From Nemophila menziesii (Eukaryota; Streptophyta; Magnoliopsida; Boraginales; Hydrophyllaceae): a DNA stretch of 64,000 nt. Made by a program: the position numbers and the translations under genes. Positions 24,092-37,060 of this stretch are shown here, piece by piece. The stretch's first letter is position 1, and each line of letters starts with the position of its first letter. Location of the stretch: positions 4,216,001 through 4,280,000 of the forward strand of contig JARWIR010000050.1 in the NCBI GenBank assembly GCA_029959085.1, in the 5' to 3' direction. The notes below the pieces were generated by a model, which worked only from the letters and a program-made list of their open reading frames with translations, was not told where the DNA came from and ran no database searches.

Positions 24092-25238
24092 TTAAACCAT
24101 TGGAGATCAAAATTGATAAGTAGTGAGGACTAAAACTTGGTATTAAAACAATGTTAAGATCTCTATGTACATTACATGACAGAAGGAAGACAATAATAAA
24201 AAATCTAAAATTAAAATACCAGATTTCGATACACTTTATTTTTATATTTGTAAAATCAACTTCAATTGTATGAACATTAATGTAAAATTGTTTTCACTCA
24301 AGAGCAAATGTTTAATGATTTAAAAAAGAAACAAAGAAAGTGTTTAGTATACTATTTGAAAAATACCGACTTGAGCAACTTCATTGGGCATTTGGTAAGA
24401 AGAAATCTATGTCTGAATGTTGAAAAATATTCAACACTAAGAGGACACACTAGCAAGGTTATTGTAATGTTATTTTCTATCTATATTGGTGTTGAGAACT
24501 TTCAAAATTTTTTATTCTTCGTACATATATAAAATTTCTCATACATATCTTTCATATGAGTCCCAAAGTAATATAACATGTATATCTAAACATATATCTC
24601 AGTATTTTCAAGATCAAAGACTTTCTTTTAATAACAAAGTCTAGGGTAACCGTTTTATGTATAATAATAAATTATTTGGTTTTTCTGGTTGTTATAGTGG
24701 AGAGGGTGTTCTTTTATATACTAGGTGTGATTGAGTAAAATACTTAGTGGTGGTCTAGATACGGAAACTAAAGGCTTTCAAATTGTGAATTTGTACATCA
24801 GATTAGGAGATTATTTACTTGTACCTTTATGTTGATACTGATGTTGAATGTTTCTATAATTGTGTGTAAATTATTTATTGTATAATCGACTAAAGGCATT
24901 GCATATCACTTATTATATGTGATGATATATTATATATTTTTATAATTCAAAACTGAAAACTCTAAAATATTTAAATTATTTGAATTTAAAGTTTGTAATA
25001 AAAAAGGTTCGTTAAGGAAAACAAAATTGGTATAGTCATTAAAATATAAAAAAATCTCAATTATATTTTCACTTCTACTTATTATTTTGATTTGGGCTTT
25101 TTTTATCCATGTGTAAAATAAAATAAATTAGTCCATTATACCTTATTACAATTCTATTCTCAACTAATTTACACATGACTCATTATTTATCCTTGATCTT
25201 AAATGATATGTGTGGTTCAGATCAAAACCCTAAAAATT

Positions 25239-25275
<37 letters not shown>

Positions 25276-25562
25276 TTTTTCAACATTTTACTATTATTCT
25301 ACTTTCCTAAAAAAATCATGTGATTCAAGTTTTAACTAGCATTTTTAGAGAAATCAAATAACTTGAAGGTGTGCATATCAAATTATTTAATTTTCTTTGG
25401 ATAAAATGGTGTAGATTACTTATTTTTTATGATGTATAAGTACAACTCTAACTCAAAATTCTAAATATGTGTGTTAGAATGATGGATGGAATTTAATACT
25501 TTTGTTATTTGAATGTGATTATGTTTGATTATATACTTTTGATTGAATAAGTAGAATTGCAT
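24092..25562 (+). other. Upstream flank of host unit 1
   Basis: AT-rich, no gene seen. It aligns with 52610-54059, the upstream flank of the third DMS3-like copy, with frequent small indels. It holds the TA microsatellite at 25242-25271, which is missing in unit 3. Confidence 0.6.
25242..25271. repeat. (TA)n microsatellite
   Basis: About 15 TA units in an AT-rich intergenic region. Confidence 0.9.
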
Positions 25563-25954
25563 ATGGATTGGACACCATCTCAAAGTAAACCAACAAAAAT
25601 CTCAATTGAAAATGAATTTAGTTTTGTCTTTGGAGGGTTTGGAAAAGGTTACCCACTTGTCCTTAATATCAAGAATAAATTAGGTGGAAATCAATTACTC
25701 CTCTATAACTCATCTTCCAAGCAAGATATTTTACCCTTAATAAATTCTAGTATGGATAATTAAAAGGTTCAGCAATCAATATCTCTCTGATAAAGAATTG
25801 TAAAAAAATTTATATTCTCATATAATTGATTTATATATAGGAGCTTGGTGACACATTATTTGATCATTATACATCTCTCAAGGAGTGGAAAAAAATGTGA
25901 AGAACCTAAAATATAAGAAGTCAAAACTAGAGGAGTAGATCTCGAAACAGCAAG
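25563..25954 (+). pseudogene. DMS3-like pseudogene, copy 1a: exons 1 and 2
   Basis: Exon 1 (25563-25766) begins ATGGATTGG and encodes a 66-codon piece with SIENEFSFVFGGFGKGYPL, then TAA at 25761. Exon 2 (25841-25954) matches ELGEALFDHYKSLKELEK in copy 1b but has a one-base loss and a TAG. In copy 3 the bases before the ATG read GAATTGCAG; here they read GAATTGCAT, so if that is a splice acceptor it is lost. After exon 2 the homology stops, and exon 2 appears again at 28396. Confidence 0.55.
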
Positions 25955-25966
25955 GTTTGCAACTCC

Positions 25967-28395
25967 AATAGAGGTGTGTCTATCAAGAGATTCCTGATCG
26001 AATGTAATGTGAACATCCATACATATTCTTTCCATATTCTAAATATAAAACTATTGTTTATCAAATAATTTAAGAGTTTATATTTTAGGCTAAATATATT
26101 ATGTACAATAATAAATACTAAGTTTTTTCTCTTGGGCTAGTGAAAAGGGCATTCTTCAATAGGAAAGACAAAAGTGTGTTATAACTTTACATTGTGAAGT
26201 GATAGATCAGGAGTGGAGATAGTTTACTCGTTCTTGTGAGGTGATACACAAGATTTTCGTTAATAGAATTGAAAGTTGATTATTACGAGTTGAGATTATC
26301 CAGTTGATATGCTAGTGTTGGTGATAACATTAAAAGTTACCTTCAAAGGTGATTTTGGAAAGGTTAAAAATGGTTGTAAAATCATCTTCAAGAGATACAA
26401 TGAGTTCTAGTTAATGTTTATAAATCATAAATATGGATATACCTTAGGTGGTGGAATATACCTACTAGAGTAAAAAACCACTTTAAATTAATGTTTGTCG
26501 TCTCTTCCTTAAATCGTTACTGTTGTGAATTCCGTATGTTATATATATTGCCTCTATATAGCTTCTTTATTTAAGAAAAGTGTTTTGCACGCTTTGTAAT
26601 TAATAAAATTATTTTTTTGATTCTTGAAAACTATTCTAGATTAATATACATACAAAACAAGTGTATTAGTGTGTTTACACACATATATCTTCTCTTTTGT
26701 ATTTATCTTACAATTTTATCTGAAATTCTCAAAAGAGAAGATTATTATATTAAAATGATGTGATTTGTGATAGATTTTTTATTTTGTGTTGTACTTTTCA
26801 CCCACACGTTTATAACTATATTTGCGCTCTCACAAAATAATTTCATCTAATACTTTTTTTGTTTTGTTTGTGGCATATATGATTTACACTAAGCAAGATC
26901 TTTCAATTTGTGTAATTATAAAGGGTTATATATTTGCCTTTTAAGGCAATCTGTGTAACTTAAGGGTTATATATTCGTCTTTATTAAGAAATCTTTCAAT
27001 CTTTTTGACGAGATTGTACTGATAAAGATATATAATTAACTCATTCACACATCCCATTAATGTGTTTTTCAATAAAGCTAGCGGAAGTTGGAGAATATTG
27101 TGTTTCGTAGTGATGACATATCTACTAATCCTTGGCATTCTCGCTATAATATTAAATATATTCAATATACTTTTTACTACTTACACAAATATTTCCTACT
27201 CTTTCAATATGATATAAGTAATATCTTTACAAGATTAAACATGGAGCAATAAAGACATGCTGAGATATTAAATATTTTGAAAAATCTTCAAAGAAGGGTT
27301 GACTTACTTAATATTCTCACCTTTAAATAAAAATAAAACATATATCTTGATCTAAACTATTTATTTGGAAGAAGTGTTTAAATATCTTTGATCATCATAT
27401 ATTATTTCTCAAAAATATTGAAGATAATTTAAACCATTTGATATGCAAAGTCTGCCACTTGAATAAAAAGAAATGAAACAATACCTTTTTTACACAAATT
27501 TAAATACAAACTATATAAAAAAAGGGATAATTTCTTGACTCGTTAATAACACTATCATGAATACATATTGTGAAAGCTTTGGTCTTAATTGTTATCTCCA
27601 TAAAATAGTAAAATTCAAATAAAAAATGTTTAAATAAAAAATACACTAATAAAAATAAATGCAAGATCCATATATATATATATATATATTTAAATGAATA
27701 AAAAAGTAAAACAAAGAATTTATCCTCTCTATATATGTTCCTGCACGTACAAATTATACATCTTTAATTTATATATCCTATTTCCTCCAAGCATTGCTAT
27801 AGTAAATTATAATGATCCTTGCCTCTAATATCCTATCCAATTTATAAGTAAAAAAATTATTTTTCTCATTTATAATTTCTCATATAGTTAGGTTCTCATA
27901 TATTATATCATGTCACCTTTAAGGTCATCCTTAATACCTTTGTTTTAGACTACAACAATTTCGTGACTCATCTAGATAATTTATAAAAAATGGAACTATT
28001 GTCACTTATCTATTGCTACAGTTTTCATTCTAATAAAATTCCTTACCTATTCCATTATTTCTTAATCTATAGACCCATCTTTACTCACCAAATCATGATG
28101 TCTCATTTTGATCAAGCTGTTTCTCTCGGACGTTTGATACTGATAAAGAATAAAATCCTACAAGATATCTTGTTCTATACATATAATTCATGGAGAACAT
28201 GATGAGATTGCGCATACTACCACTTCCTGAGCAATTTGTCTAAGATGGTTAAATTATGGGACAACTTTTTTTTCTCTTTCCTTAGATTTCAAGGTGTAAT
28301 TAAGTTATAAAACATTTACAAACACATGAGAGAGTCAATTATTTTTTAATTTTTAAATACATAGCTTATAGTCACTTTAATAATATTATACATAG
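25967..28395. other. AT-rich block between two copies of exon 2
   Basis: 2.4 kb with no convincing coding sequence. It separates copies 1a and 1b of the pseudogene. Near 26090-26150 it has weak similarity to 53180-53250. The origin is unclear; an old inserted element or a rearranged duplicate are both possible. It includes a TA run at 27670-27689. Confidence 0.5.
27670..27689. repeat. (TA)n microsatellite
   Basis: About ten TA units. Confidence 0.85.
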
Positions 28396-29755
28396 GAGCT
28401 TGGTGAAGCATTGTTTGATCATTATAAATCCCTCAAGGAGTTGGAAAAAAACGTGAAGAATCTAAAATATAAGAAGTCAAAAATAGAGGAGGATATCTCG
28501 AGATTGCAAGGTTTGCAACTCCACAAACTTTACTTAGCATAAAAAATTTTATAATATTCTTAATCCTTTTAATCAGAGTTTGCTATTTTAACTTGGAGCT
28601 CTATGTTACAGATTCTACAGTTTATGATGGTTTTGATAGCACATATAAGAATGTAGTAATGAAAAAGATTATCTCCTATCGTGATTCTGCAGCTTCTATG
28701 GTCTGTGGACTATTCAGATCTTCTCTAACTGAAAATCGTTATAAAGATTTTGCAGACATATATTTGGGGTGGTTGCTCTTCTTGGCACCGTACAATCCCG
28801 TGAGATTAGAAGGTATCATTTTCTAAAATTAATTTGTATACAAAATAATTTTAAGGTAAATTCCTTCACACATACACACACACACTTATTCCTCACTTGT
28901 TTCTCACAGGATGTTATCGGAGGTTATCGAGTTCATCGGTGCGGAAGACATGCTCAACTAATTTTGATGATTTAGTTTCGAGCCTCGGATTCTCTGTCAA
29001 GGGACAATACCGTGTTATATGCCTTGAACATTCACTGTATAATAATTCCACATCAATAAAAAATAGATTAATTTGTTTATAATAGGCAACAAAATTCAAG
29101 AATAGTTAAGAAATTACACTCCTATTGTGATAAATTGCACATATTTAATCTACATAATTTTTGTTACGAGCCATATAATGGATCCATAGGTAAAGATCCA
29201 CAGCGAAGGCTTTGTTTGCCAAATCCTATTTGGAACGGAAAACTGCCAGAAGGTTATATAGGGCATGCCGTAAACCTCATCAATCTCGATAGGAATCATT
29301 TGATATATAGGGCGAATAATGGTCATGGACTTAGAGGGGTATTATTCTATCCATTATTTGGCAATATGCAGGTATACAAAGATAGAGGCTCAATGAATCA
29401 GGCAATGTTGAATAATTGTGTAAAAAGTGGAGCAGTTTCATTCGATGGAGGAATTTTTAGAGAAAATGGTAGAATGGATTCGTGTTTCCGGTATGTATAT
29501 ATATTTTGAATTCATTTTCTTGTTTTTCTGCAGTGACATTGATTGTCGATGATGTATGCCTTTTATCTCTACAGGGAACCAACTATCCAGTTTCCTATTG
29601 TTTCAGCTGTGAGGCAGCGACCTTATCCATTTTTTAAAGCTAAAATTTTGGAGATGATTGAAGAAATGAATACGGAGTTGAGAAAGATAAACATGATTTT
29701 GAATGCGGAGATGAAAAAGCACGAGAAAATTATGAGGAAATTCATCAAGAGATAA
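28396..29755 (+). pseudogene. DMS3-like (SMC-hinge-like) pseudogene, copy 1b: exons 2 to 6
   Basis: Exons as read: 2 (28396-28510, Lys/Glu-rich coiled coil), 3 (28612-28812, with MKKIISYRDSAASMVCGLF), 4 (28910-29036), 5 (about 29170-29490, GKDPQRRLCLPNPIWNGKL, GYIGHAVNLINLD, GHGLRGVLFYPLFG, SFDGGIFRENG) and 6 (29575-29755, coiled coil). Order and motifs match, from memory, the plant DMS3 protein, a hinge-domain SMC relative acting with DRD1 and RDM1 in RNA-directed DNA methylation; GMI1-type proteins share the domain. Damage: two indels in exon 3 that cancel in frame, a 9-base insertion and about 22-base loss in exon 4, loss of the CAG acceptor before exon 5, and a short deletion causing an early stop in exon 6. 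Confidence 0.6.
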
Positions 29756-31924
29756 GTATAACCAATTAGGTTAGGTGAAAGAACAGTCATTAAGTAGTTT
29801 TTGTTGCTTTTTTAGATCTCTGCATTTGATTGAACAAAGTCACCCATGTGAAGTTTTTGGAGATAATTATTTTTTCTTTAATGTTTCAAAATATTGTTTT
29901 TGATAGCTTTACAAAACCATTTATTTTCATACACCAACTAATATTTTTGTTTGGCAAAAATTAATTCTAAGTATTAATTTTTAAATCAAAATTATTTAAG
30001 AAGAGAAAAAGAAGTAATGGTGACAACGACTATTCGCCCGCCACCCAACCTTCAATTACATCCACGTAGATAAAGTACTTAAATCAGTGGGATTCTCCAT
30101 AATAGTTTTGACATATTTTTTTAAAATAACCCTATTTCTTAAAATTACTAAGTGCAAATTGAACAACATAATAAGTTTGGAGGCCATACTCTTTGTGATT
30201 TGGGACAATCAACCTTTTATTATACTAGAAATTTTTTTAATTGTTTGTTTAATTATACTAGACAAATCCTTAATTGGTTTTCAATTGGATTAAGATTTTA
30301 GGCCACAACGAGGTTCCATTACTACATTCATGGTATGGGTTAGGTCACTGCAGATCACTACCTTTACCTTGCCAATTAAAATATAACCAAAATGTATAAC
30401 ATGATTGAGAAGACATTCTCATAGTTTTATTGACTAGATAAGAGTCTATGTGAATTTTGTTTGATTGATTCTAGAAATATATCTTAATTACACCCTAGAA
30501 TGTTACATCTATCTACCATTCTCGTTGAAAAAAAGATTAAAAAATTTCTCGATTTAATATATTCAAAACATGTCTATTTTAGTTATAAAAGGGAAAATTA
30601 TCCAATACTAGGTGCAAAGTAAACAATCTACTCTGGAGCACTTCCATAATTGAAAAGTTATACCTGAGTCGTATTAACAAAACCACAAAATCATAAACTA
30701 ATTGAAAGTAAAACTTAAGGAACACGTGAATCAAGATGATAAATTAATTTAGTGATCCTTATCATGTTATAGTTACAAAACAAAAAAATTAACTTTTACA
30801 TTATTACTTTTATCTAAAATATATTTTGAAAAATAAATAAAAGAACGCTATGTATTTTGTAAGGTTGTAAAATACATAAAGGATTGAAATTTATAGTTGT
30901 TGGGAGAATAAAAAACTTAAAATTATCAAATGATGTACTAAACTAAGATAGTAGAATATGTCTATTACTTTGGTGCAATTATAAAAATTTCAAATATTTG
31001 AACTTTTAGTTGTGAAAAAAGTGAAAAACAAGATAAGAGGCCAATATAGCATCTAAAGTCATACGTTCTTTTTACAACTCAAAAATGAGTTTAGGTTTTT
31101 CACCACCAACATCAGTGTGATATAGGTTAGGTAATCATAAGTTAATGTGATGTTAAAACTCAATGCACCTCACATATATGGGTTATGTTGCTTGTAGGAC
31201 AAATGTAAAATATATACACTAAAAAACATGTGTTTGTTTTTAAGCTATATATATGGTATACTAATAAATAAATGTTGGTATTCAATATGTTTTTAACAAA
31301 GATGATACTAAATATGGAAAAGACCAAATGGTCAACACATGATGGAATTATAAATATATAAGAATATAATAATCTTTCACATAATTTTATCAAATTCCAC
31401 ATATGGAAAGTGATTTGAAAAAAAATTCTTAGCAAACAATTAGTGGAATTATTTTTAAGTGTCAATATATTTTTTTTAAAATTTATTTTTCGTTTGTGTC
31501 AGTTTTCGCGCACCACTACTAATCCAACGAGGATATGCAAGCCTTCTCATGCATATAGCAAGACTCTGACAAGTTGACCTAACCCAACTAATTTTTTTTT
31601 TGGATAAACATTAACAAGCATTGATATGAAGTAAAAATTAAACAGTCTTGAATTAACATACTTTTGAACTCCGACATGAGTGAGTGAGAACCACTAAACA
31701 TATGCCATACTTTTCTTTACAAAATAATTGTGATTATATGTCTCTTTTAGAGACATGAACATACTTTGGTTCTCATACGTGTTCTATAAGATAAAACATT
31801 ATTTTTTGAAGATGGTGAATCCGTCTTACTCACTACGTGAGGCATTTTAAAATTCTTATAACCTTCATAGACTACCAATATTTGGTGTTAAAACCTTTAA
31901 AAACTACAAAATTCAATATCAATT
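29756..31924. other. 3' flank of host unit 1 (duplicated with unit 2)
   Basis: No gene seen. It aligns along its length with 48247-50395 of unit 2, and its first part with 55733-56186 of unit 3. Confidence 0.7.
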
Positions 31925-32966
31925 TTTTTTCTTTTTTGATTAGTAAATCAAAATTTTATTAAAATATGGTCAACTTCCAATATCCTCACAAAAAATTTCT
32001 AGCCAATTTCTACAAACTAAGGCCCAATGACCTAAATACTTAATCTACTAAAAAACTATTACAATAAAGACATTACAAAACATTTTAAGGAAAAAACAAT
32101 GTTCTAATATTCGGCCCAATAAGACCTATCCCATCTCAATCACTTCCTTCATCTTTCGAAAAAGTTTACAGCCTTCTTCTTTTTAAAATTTCACCTGTCC
32201 AACTTTATACTAACCACACTGTAAATTCTTTTGAATAAGTTCTTTTCATTTAGACAACTATTTCCATGAAATCGATCATTCCTCTCTCATCATATACAAT
32301 ATATATAAGTAGTGAAAAAAACACTTGCAATACTAATAACCTCTTCACAAGACACATGTAAAGTATTATCAACTAAATCATCAAAATTTATTACATTGCA
32401 ATCAAGATCACAAGCTTTCAAAATATCAACTAATACTCTTTTTGTAAGTGAACAACTCAGAAATAGATGCCCCACTTCTTCAGAGTTAGCATTGCAAAAA
32501 ATCACAAAGTGGATTAACTTGCAAACCCCAACTGATCATCCTTAGCTTTGTAGGTAATCTATCTTGTATAGCAAGCCATGCTATAAAGGAGAACCTCAGA
32601 ATATTAAGCATGTACCAAATAATCTTAAACCACTTTACTTCCTCAGTATGATTAGCAATTCTATTGAGAGTTTTCTTAAAAGAAAAACTATTTTATGTAA
32701 TTTCTGACCAAAGATTGAGATCTTCTCCTAGTTGGAGTTTAGTATTGCTAATATAAGACAATAACTTACCCACACAAGGAGGTAATTTCCACCTGTTTCA
32801 ACAATAACAACTCTGTACAGTTCTATCACAATTGATGTCGAGTCTATCTATCTCAATCCCCAAAAATTCTTGTGCATTTTTACCTTCTAACTATCTATCT
32901 CATATAATAAAAGTGTTTTTTCCATTTCTAACTTTATGAGAAATGAATTTACAAGCAGTGTATCAA
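31925..32966 (-). mobile_element. 5'-truncated LINE, tail end with zf-RVT remnant
   Basis: Present in unit 1 but missing at the matching point of unit 2 (about 50395), so it inserted after the duplication or was lost there. On the minus strand it runs from about 32966 to an A-rich tail (poly-T on plus at about 31925-31940). It encodes a damaged zinc-binding region of LINE reverse transcriptase: WFKIIWYMLN...AWLAIQDRLPTKLRM, then, after a frameshift, CNANSEEVGHLFLSCSLTK (32290-32505), giving the C..E..HLF..C pattern of zf-RVT. Target duplication is imperfect (TCAATATC versus TCAATCTC). Confidence 0.75.
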
Positions 32967-33955
32967 TCTCAATATATGTCGCGTATTAATCAAGTCATTC
33001 TGAAAAGATATATGAAAATGGGTTATAAAGTCACTATGAATTCAATGAAAGTTTTAAATGCATTATTGGGAAAATCATTATGTCAATCTAAATAAAACCC
33101 CATAAAGGGATATTAATTTATTAATACTTAACACTAAAAAGTTAGTCAATCATAAATAAATTAACCATTTCATTCTCGTAAGGAACGTCACTGAATATTT
33201 AGAATATTATCAATGAATTCACCAGGTCCTTCTCGTGAGAAGAATAAACGAACATTGTGCTCCACATGGATTTAACATATCATGGACGCTCTCTAAGTAA
33301 AAATTTAGCAAAGAGATAAGCTTATAAACTATAAGGTTACCATACAGTTGTATAGCACCTATCTTAATTAAGAATTTTAACATGATTGTGTCTATATTTC
33401 CCATTGTAGATGTCATTATGTGAGATTTTTATATGTTTTTGTTAATTATAATGATGAAAATATGAATAAAACACTTCTTTTAATTGCACATACACAAGGA
33501 GTCTTCTTATATATTAAACTATATGGCTTATAAATTTGTCAATATCAATTTAAATCCCTAATGAAATGTTTTATACAAGTTTGTTTAAATATACTCACTA
33601 ATATAGATCAAACCCACGAATATTGAACTTGTTAACAAAAATAAATTAATATTACTTCATAAGTAGCCCACCAATGAATGGAGTGCAACAATATAACTAC
33701 TTATCAGTTTATATATATACACTGTTAGTTTACTTACGACACAAGAAACATATGGTTGATTAAAGTTAATTAACATCACACATTCTCTATTGTCATAGAA
33801 TATTTATTTTGAAATATAGTGTCACCATCATTATTATTCAAAGGAATACTTCGGTCAGATGGATTTCATATAAGAACAACATTCAGAGAGTTAAACTTTT
33901 TCTATCTTTAAGACCTGACGATACATGTTAAGTTATTTATTATTTCGACCTCTTA
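32967..33955. other. 3' flank of host unit 1, continued
   Basis: AT-rich, no gene seen. It aligns with 50396-51362; homology stops where element E begins. Confidence 0.65.
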
Positions 33956-36181
33956 TCAAAGGATGTCGTTTTGATTAAGTACTGCACCTGTAACGTTCCA
34001 TAGTTGTATGAGGCTATATTTTGGGACATGATTGATAAGTTCTAGAAGGTTGCATGGATTATTTTGCAGTGCTTGGAGATGGTTTTGATGACTTCCTTAA
34101 CAATCATGAAAATATACTCCTTTGTTGTAAAGTAAAAGATCTTGTTCATAATTTGGAAAAATGCCACTTCATGGTTCGTGAAGGAATTGTGTTGGGACAT
34201 AAAGTTTCGTGTGCATGAATGGAGGTTGATCGTGTCAAAATTCAAGTTATAAAGACTTTACCACCTTTTGATTCTGTAAAGGAGACAGAAGTTTATTGGG
34301 TTACGCAGCATTATATCGAAGATTCATTAAAGATTTCTCCAAAATAGCTAATACACTTTGTACTTTACTTCGTAAGGATACCCCCTTCCAATTTGATGAC
34401 ACATGTCTTGAAAAGTTTATGGCAATCACAGAGTAAATCATCTTCACACCAATTGTCATACCTCCAAATTGGAACTTTCCATTCGAAATTATCTACGATG
34501 CAAGTGATCATGCGATGGGGGTTGTGTAGGACAAAGAATAGAGAAGATATTTTTCATGATATATTATGCACTTAAGACCTTTACAACTACCCAATTGAAC
34601 TATACCATGACGGAGAAAGAATTATTAGCCGTCGTATATACTTTCGATATGGTTCGTTCCTATCTACTTGGGACAAAAACTATCGTATACACGAATCATT
34701 CAGAAATAAAGTACCTTATGGAGGAAAATGACGCAAAGCCACGTCATATTAGATGGGTATTATTGCTTCAAGAATTGAACGTAGATATTCTAGACCGGAA
34801 GGGGTGTGAGAATTAAGTAGCTGGTCATTTATCTCAACTTGAAGGATCTAAAGTCCACACTTTACTAGAATTGGTCAAATAGGTATTTCCCGATAAACAA
34901 CTCTTTGATATTAAAAATGCATATGTTCCTTGGTATGTAGATATAGTTAACCTCATAGGTAGTGGTGTATTCCTTTCGGATTTTAAGTCATTGAGCAAGA
35001 CAATTCATTTGGTATGATCCCTACCACTTGAAAGTTTATAGTGACCAAGTTATTAGAAGATGTTTTTATGAGAGCGAGACGTAGAAAATCATTGCATGTT
35101 GTCATGGCTCACCATATGGTGGAAACTTTACTAGCGACATACCTACAACAAAAATTCTTCAATCCAGATTCTACTGGCCCACCCTTCACAAATATTGTCA
35201 TTTTACGTCCTAACCTGTCAAATATGCCAATTCACTAGAAATATATTGAAAAGAGACAAAAGGCAACTCAACAACGTGTTAAAAGTAGAAATATTTGATA
35301 TTTAAGGTATAGATTTCATGTGACCTTTCATATCTTCCCATGGTAATCTTTATATTTTTCTAGCAATAAATTATGTGTCAAAGTGGGTAGAAGAAGTGTC
35401 AACACCAAAGAATGATGCCAAGAAAGTCATCTCGTTCCTCAGATCAAACATCTTCTAAAGACATGGTACGCCACGTGTTCTCATTATTGATAAATTTACC
35501 CATGTTATAAATTTTCAGTTGAGAGCTGCTTTGCGTAAGTTGGGGGTGAGACACCGAACTTTGACAAGTTATCATTCCCAAACTAACGGTCAAGCGGAGG
35601 TCTATAACCGAGAGATCAAATCTTTCCTAAAGATGACCGTGACAAAACGAGGAAGGACTAGTCACTAAAGTTTGATGATGCTACATGGCCTTACAAAAAA
35701 GAGTTGAAAACATCAGTTGGGGCATCTCCATACTGCATGGTCTACTAAAAAACCTATCATCTTCCTATCATGATTTAATCCCATGCATTTTGGAATGTTA
35801 AAGATCTTAACCTGAGCGTAGAGTTAGCGGGTAAACGAAGGATGATGCAGTTCAACGAGTTAGATGAGTTATATTTTCATGCCTATGATAATTCACGTCT
35901 CTACAAAGAGAGATAAAAAATATGACATGATAAACGGATTAACATGAAGAAGTTCGAGATAGGACAAAAGATGTTCCTAGATTCTTGAACTACCTAGGTA
36001 AGCTAAAATTCCATTGGGAAGGACCATACATTGTTACAATAGTCACACCTCATGGTGCGATCGAAATCGAACATCCACTAGAGAAATGACGTTCATGGTG
36101 AATGGTCACCGCTTGAAGATATACCAAGACAGTGAGGACTTCGGATAGGAGGAGACAATTCATCTCCAAGAACATGAGTAA
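33956..36181 (+). pseudogene. Decayed RT / RNase H / integrase of element E
   Basis: RT remnant with KCHFMVREGIVLGHKVS at about 34150. RNase H is readable in 34556-34816 ([12 protein letters not shown]), but the third and fourth catalytic Asp are changed (YTNHSE and VAGHLSQ). Integrase keeps scattered motifs (FLAINYVSKWVEE, QTNGQAEVYNREIKSF) and a GPYIVTIVTPHGAIEIEHPL C-terminus. Stops and frameshifts occur about every 100 bases. It ends at TAA 36179-36181 in the place equivalent to the pol stop of A, B and D. Confidence 0.85.
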
Positions 36182-36389
36182 CCTGGGGTAACACTTCAAA
36201 CCAAACGAAATTAATCAAAAGTGCTATTGGGAGACATCCTTTGTTTGATTTTCTTTTCAGTTAAATTATGTTTTGTAGTGTATAGTCTCAAATTAGTGTA
36301 TACTTTTAATGTGTTTACAAGCTAATATGACATAAAAGTAGTATGTTAGTGTGTAAGAAACGAGATTAGGGTCGAAAGACGGAAGAATA

Positions 36390-36880
36390 GAAAACATCAG
36401 CAACTAGGTGTAGTACACCGCACTCTAGCGGCGGTACACCACACCCCACAAAACCGTTACAAGGGTATGATGAATTTGGTACACTTGCGAGACCACTTAG
36501 CAAAAGTCTTATCGTCACTCACGCAAAACTGTTCCACGCTGTTATCCAGAAGACTCATGCGGTACAACATAGTGGAGTCGCGGTACACCGTAGTGGAGAC
36601 GCAGTACACCGCAATATAGTCGTGGTACACCCCAGCAAGAAAACCGTCGCCACGATTTAGGAATTATGTTAATTTGCAAGATTCAACAAGTAAAAATCGT
36701 GTAAAAAATCTCGCCATATCATGACACTGTCCCAAGTCAGAAGGATCATGATGTACACCAAACCAATAGAAAAATCGTCCCCGTGGTTTGCAATTCAAGT
36801 CCGGAGCCGAGAGGCCACATGGCCAGGCCATTTCGTCAACAACGCTAGATCATGACACGGGGAGATGATATCACATGCGG
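36390..36880 (+). repeat. Repeat island of element E
   Basis: Imperfect repeats around GCGGTACACCGCA-like words (about 36405-36450, 36560-36630) in an otherwise AT-rich setting. Same place as the islands of A, B and D but with another core sequence. Confidence 0.6.
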
Positions 36881-37024
36881 TACATATATATTAAGCATGT
36901 ATATGCATTATTTATTTATCAATACTACATGAGATATTTTAGGATATTGCTCCATAATCATTTAATGCTTTCTATTCTTCTTATTGTTCTTTTGTTTTAG
37001 AATACTCTAATGTTTTTATCTTTA

Positions 37025-37060
37025 TTGTATCGGAACGATACAAGTTTGAGTTGGGTGTGT
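37025..37060 (+). promoter_or_regulatory. Hairpin plus polypurine tract before 3' LTR, element E
   Basis: TTGTATCG-GAA-CGATACAA, perfect 8-bp stem (37025-37043), then GTTTGAGTTGGGTGTGT and the LTR. The stem is kept although the element is very decayed. Confidence 0.65.

Noticed and set aside
27990..28202. 70-codon ORF, Phe/Tyr-rich
   Set aside because: Composition typical of random AT-rich DNA; no similarity within the window.
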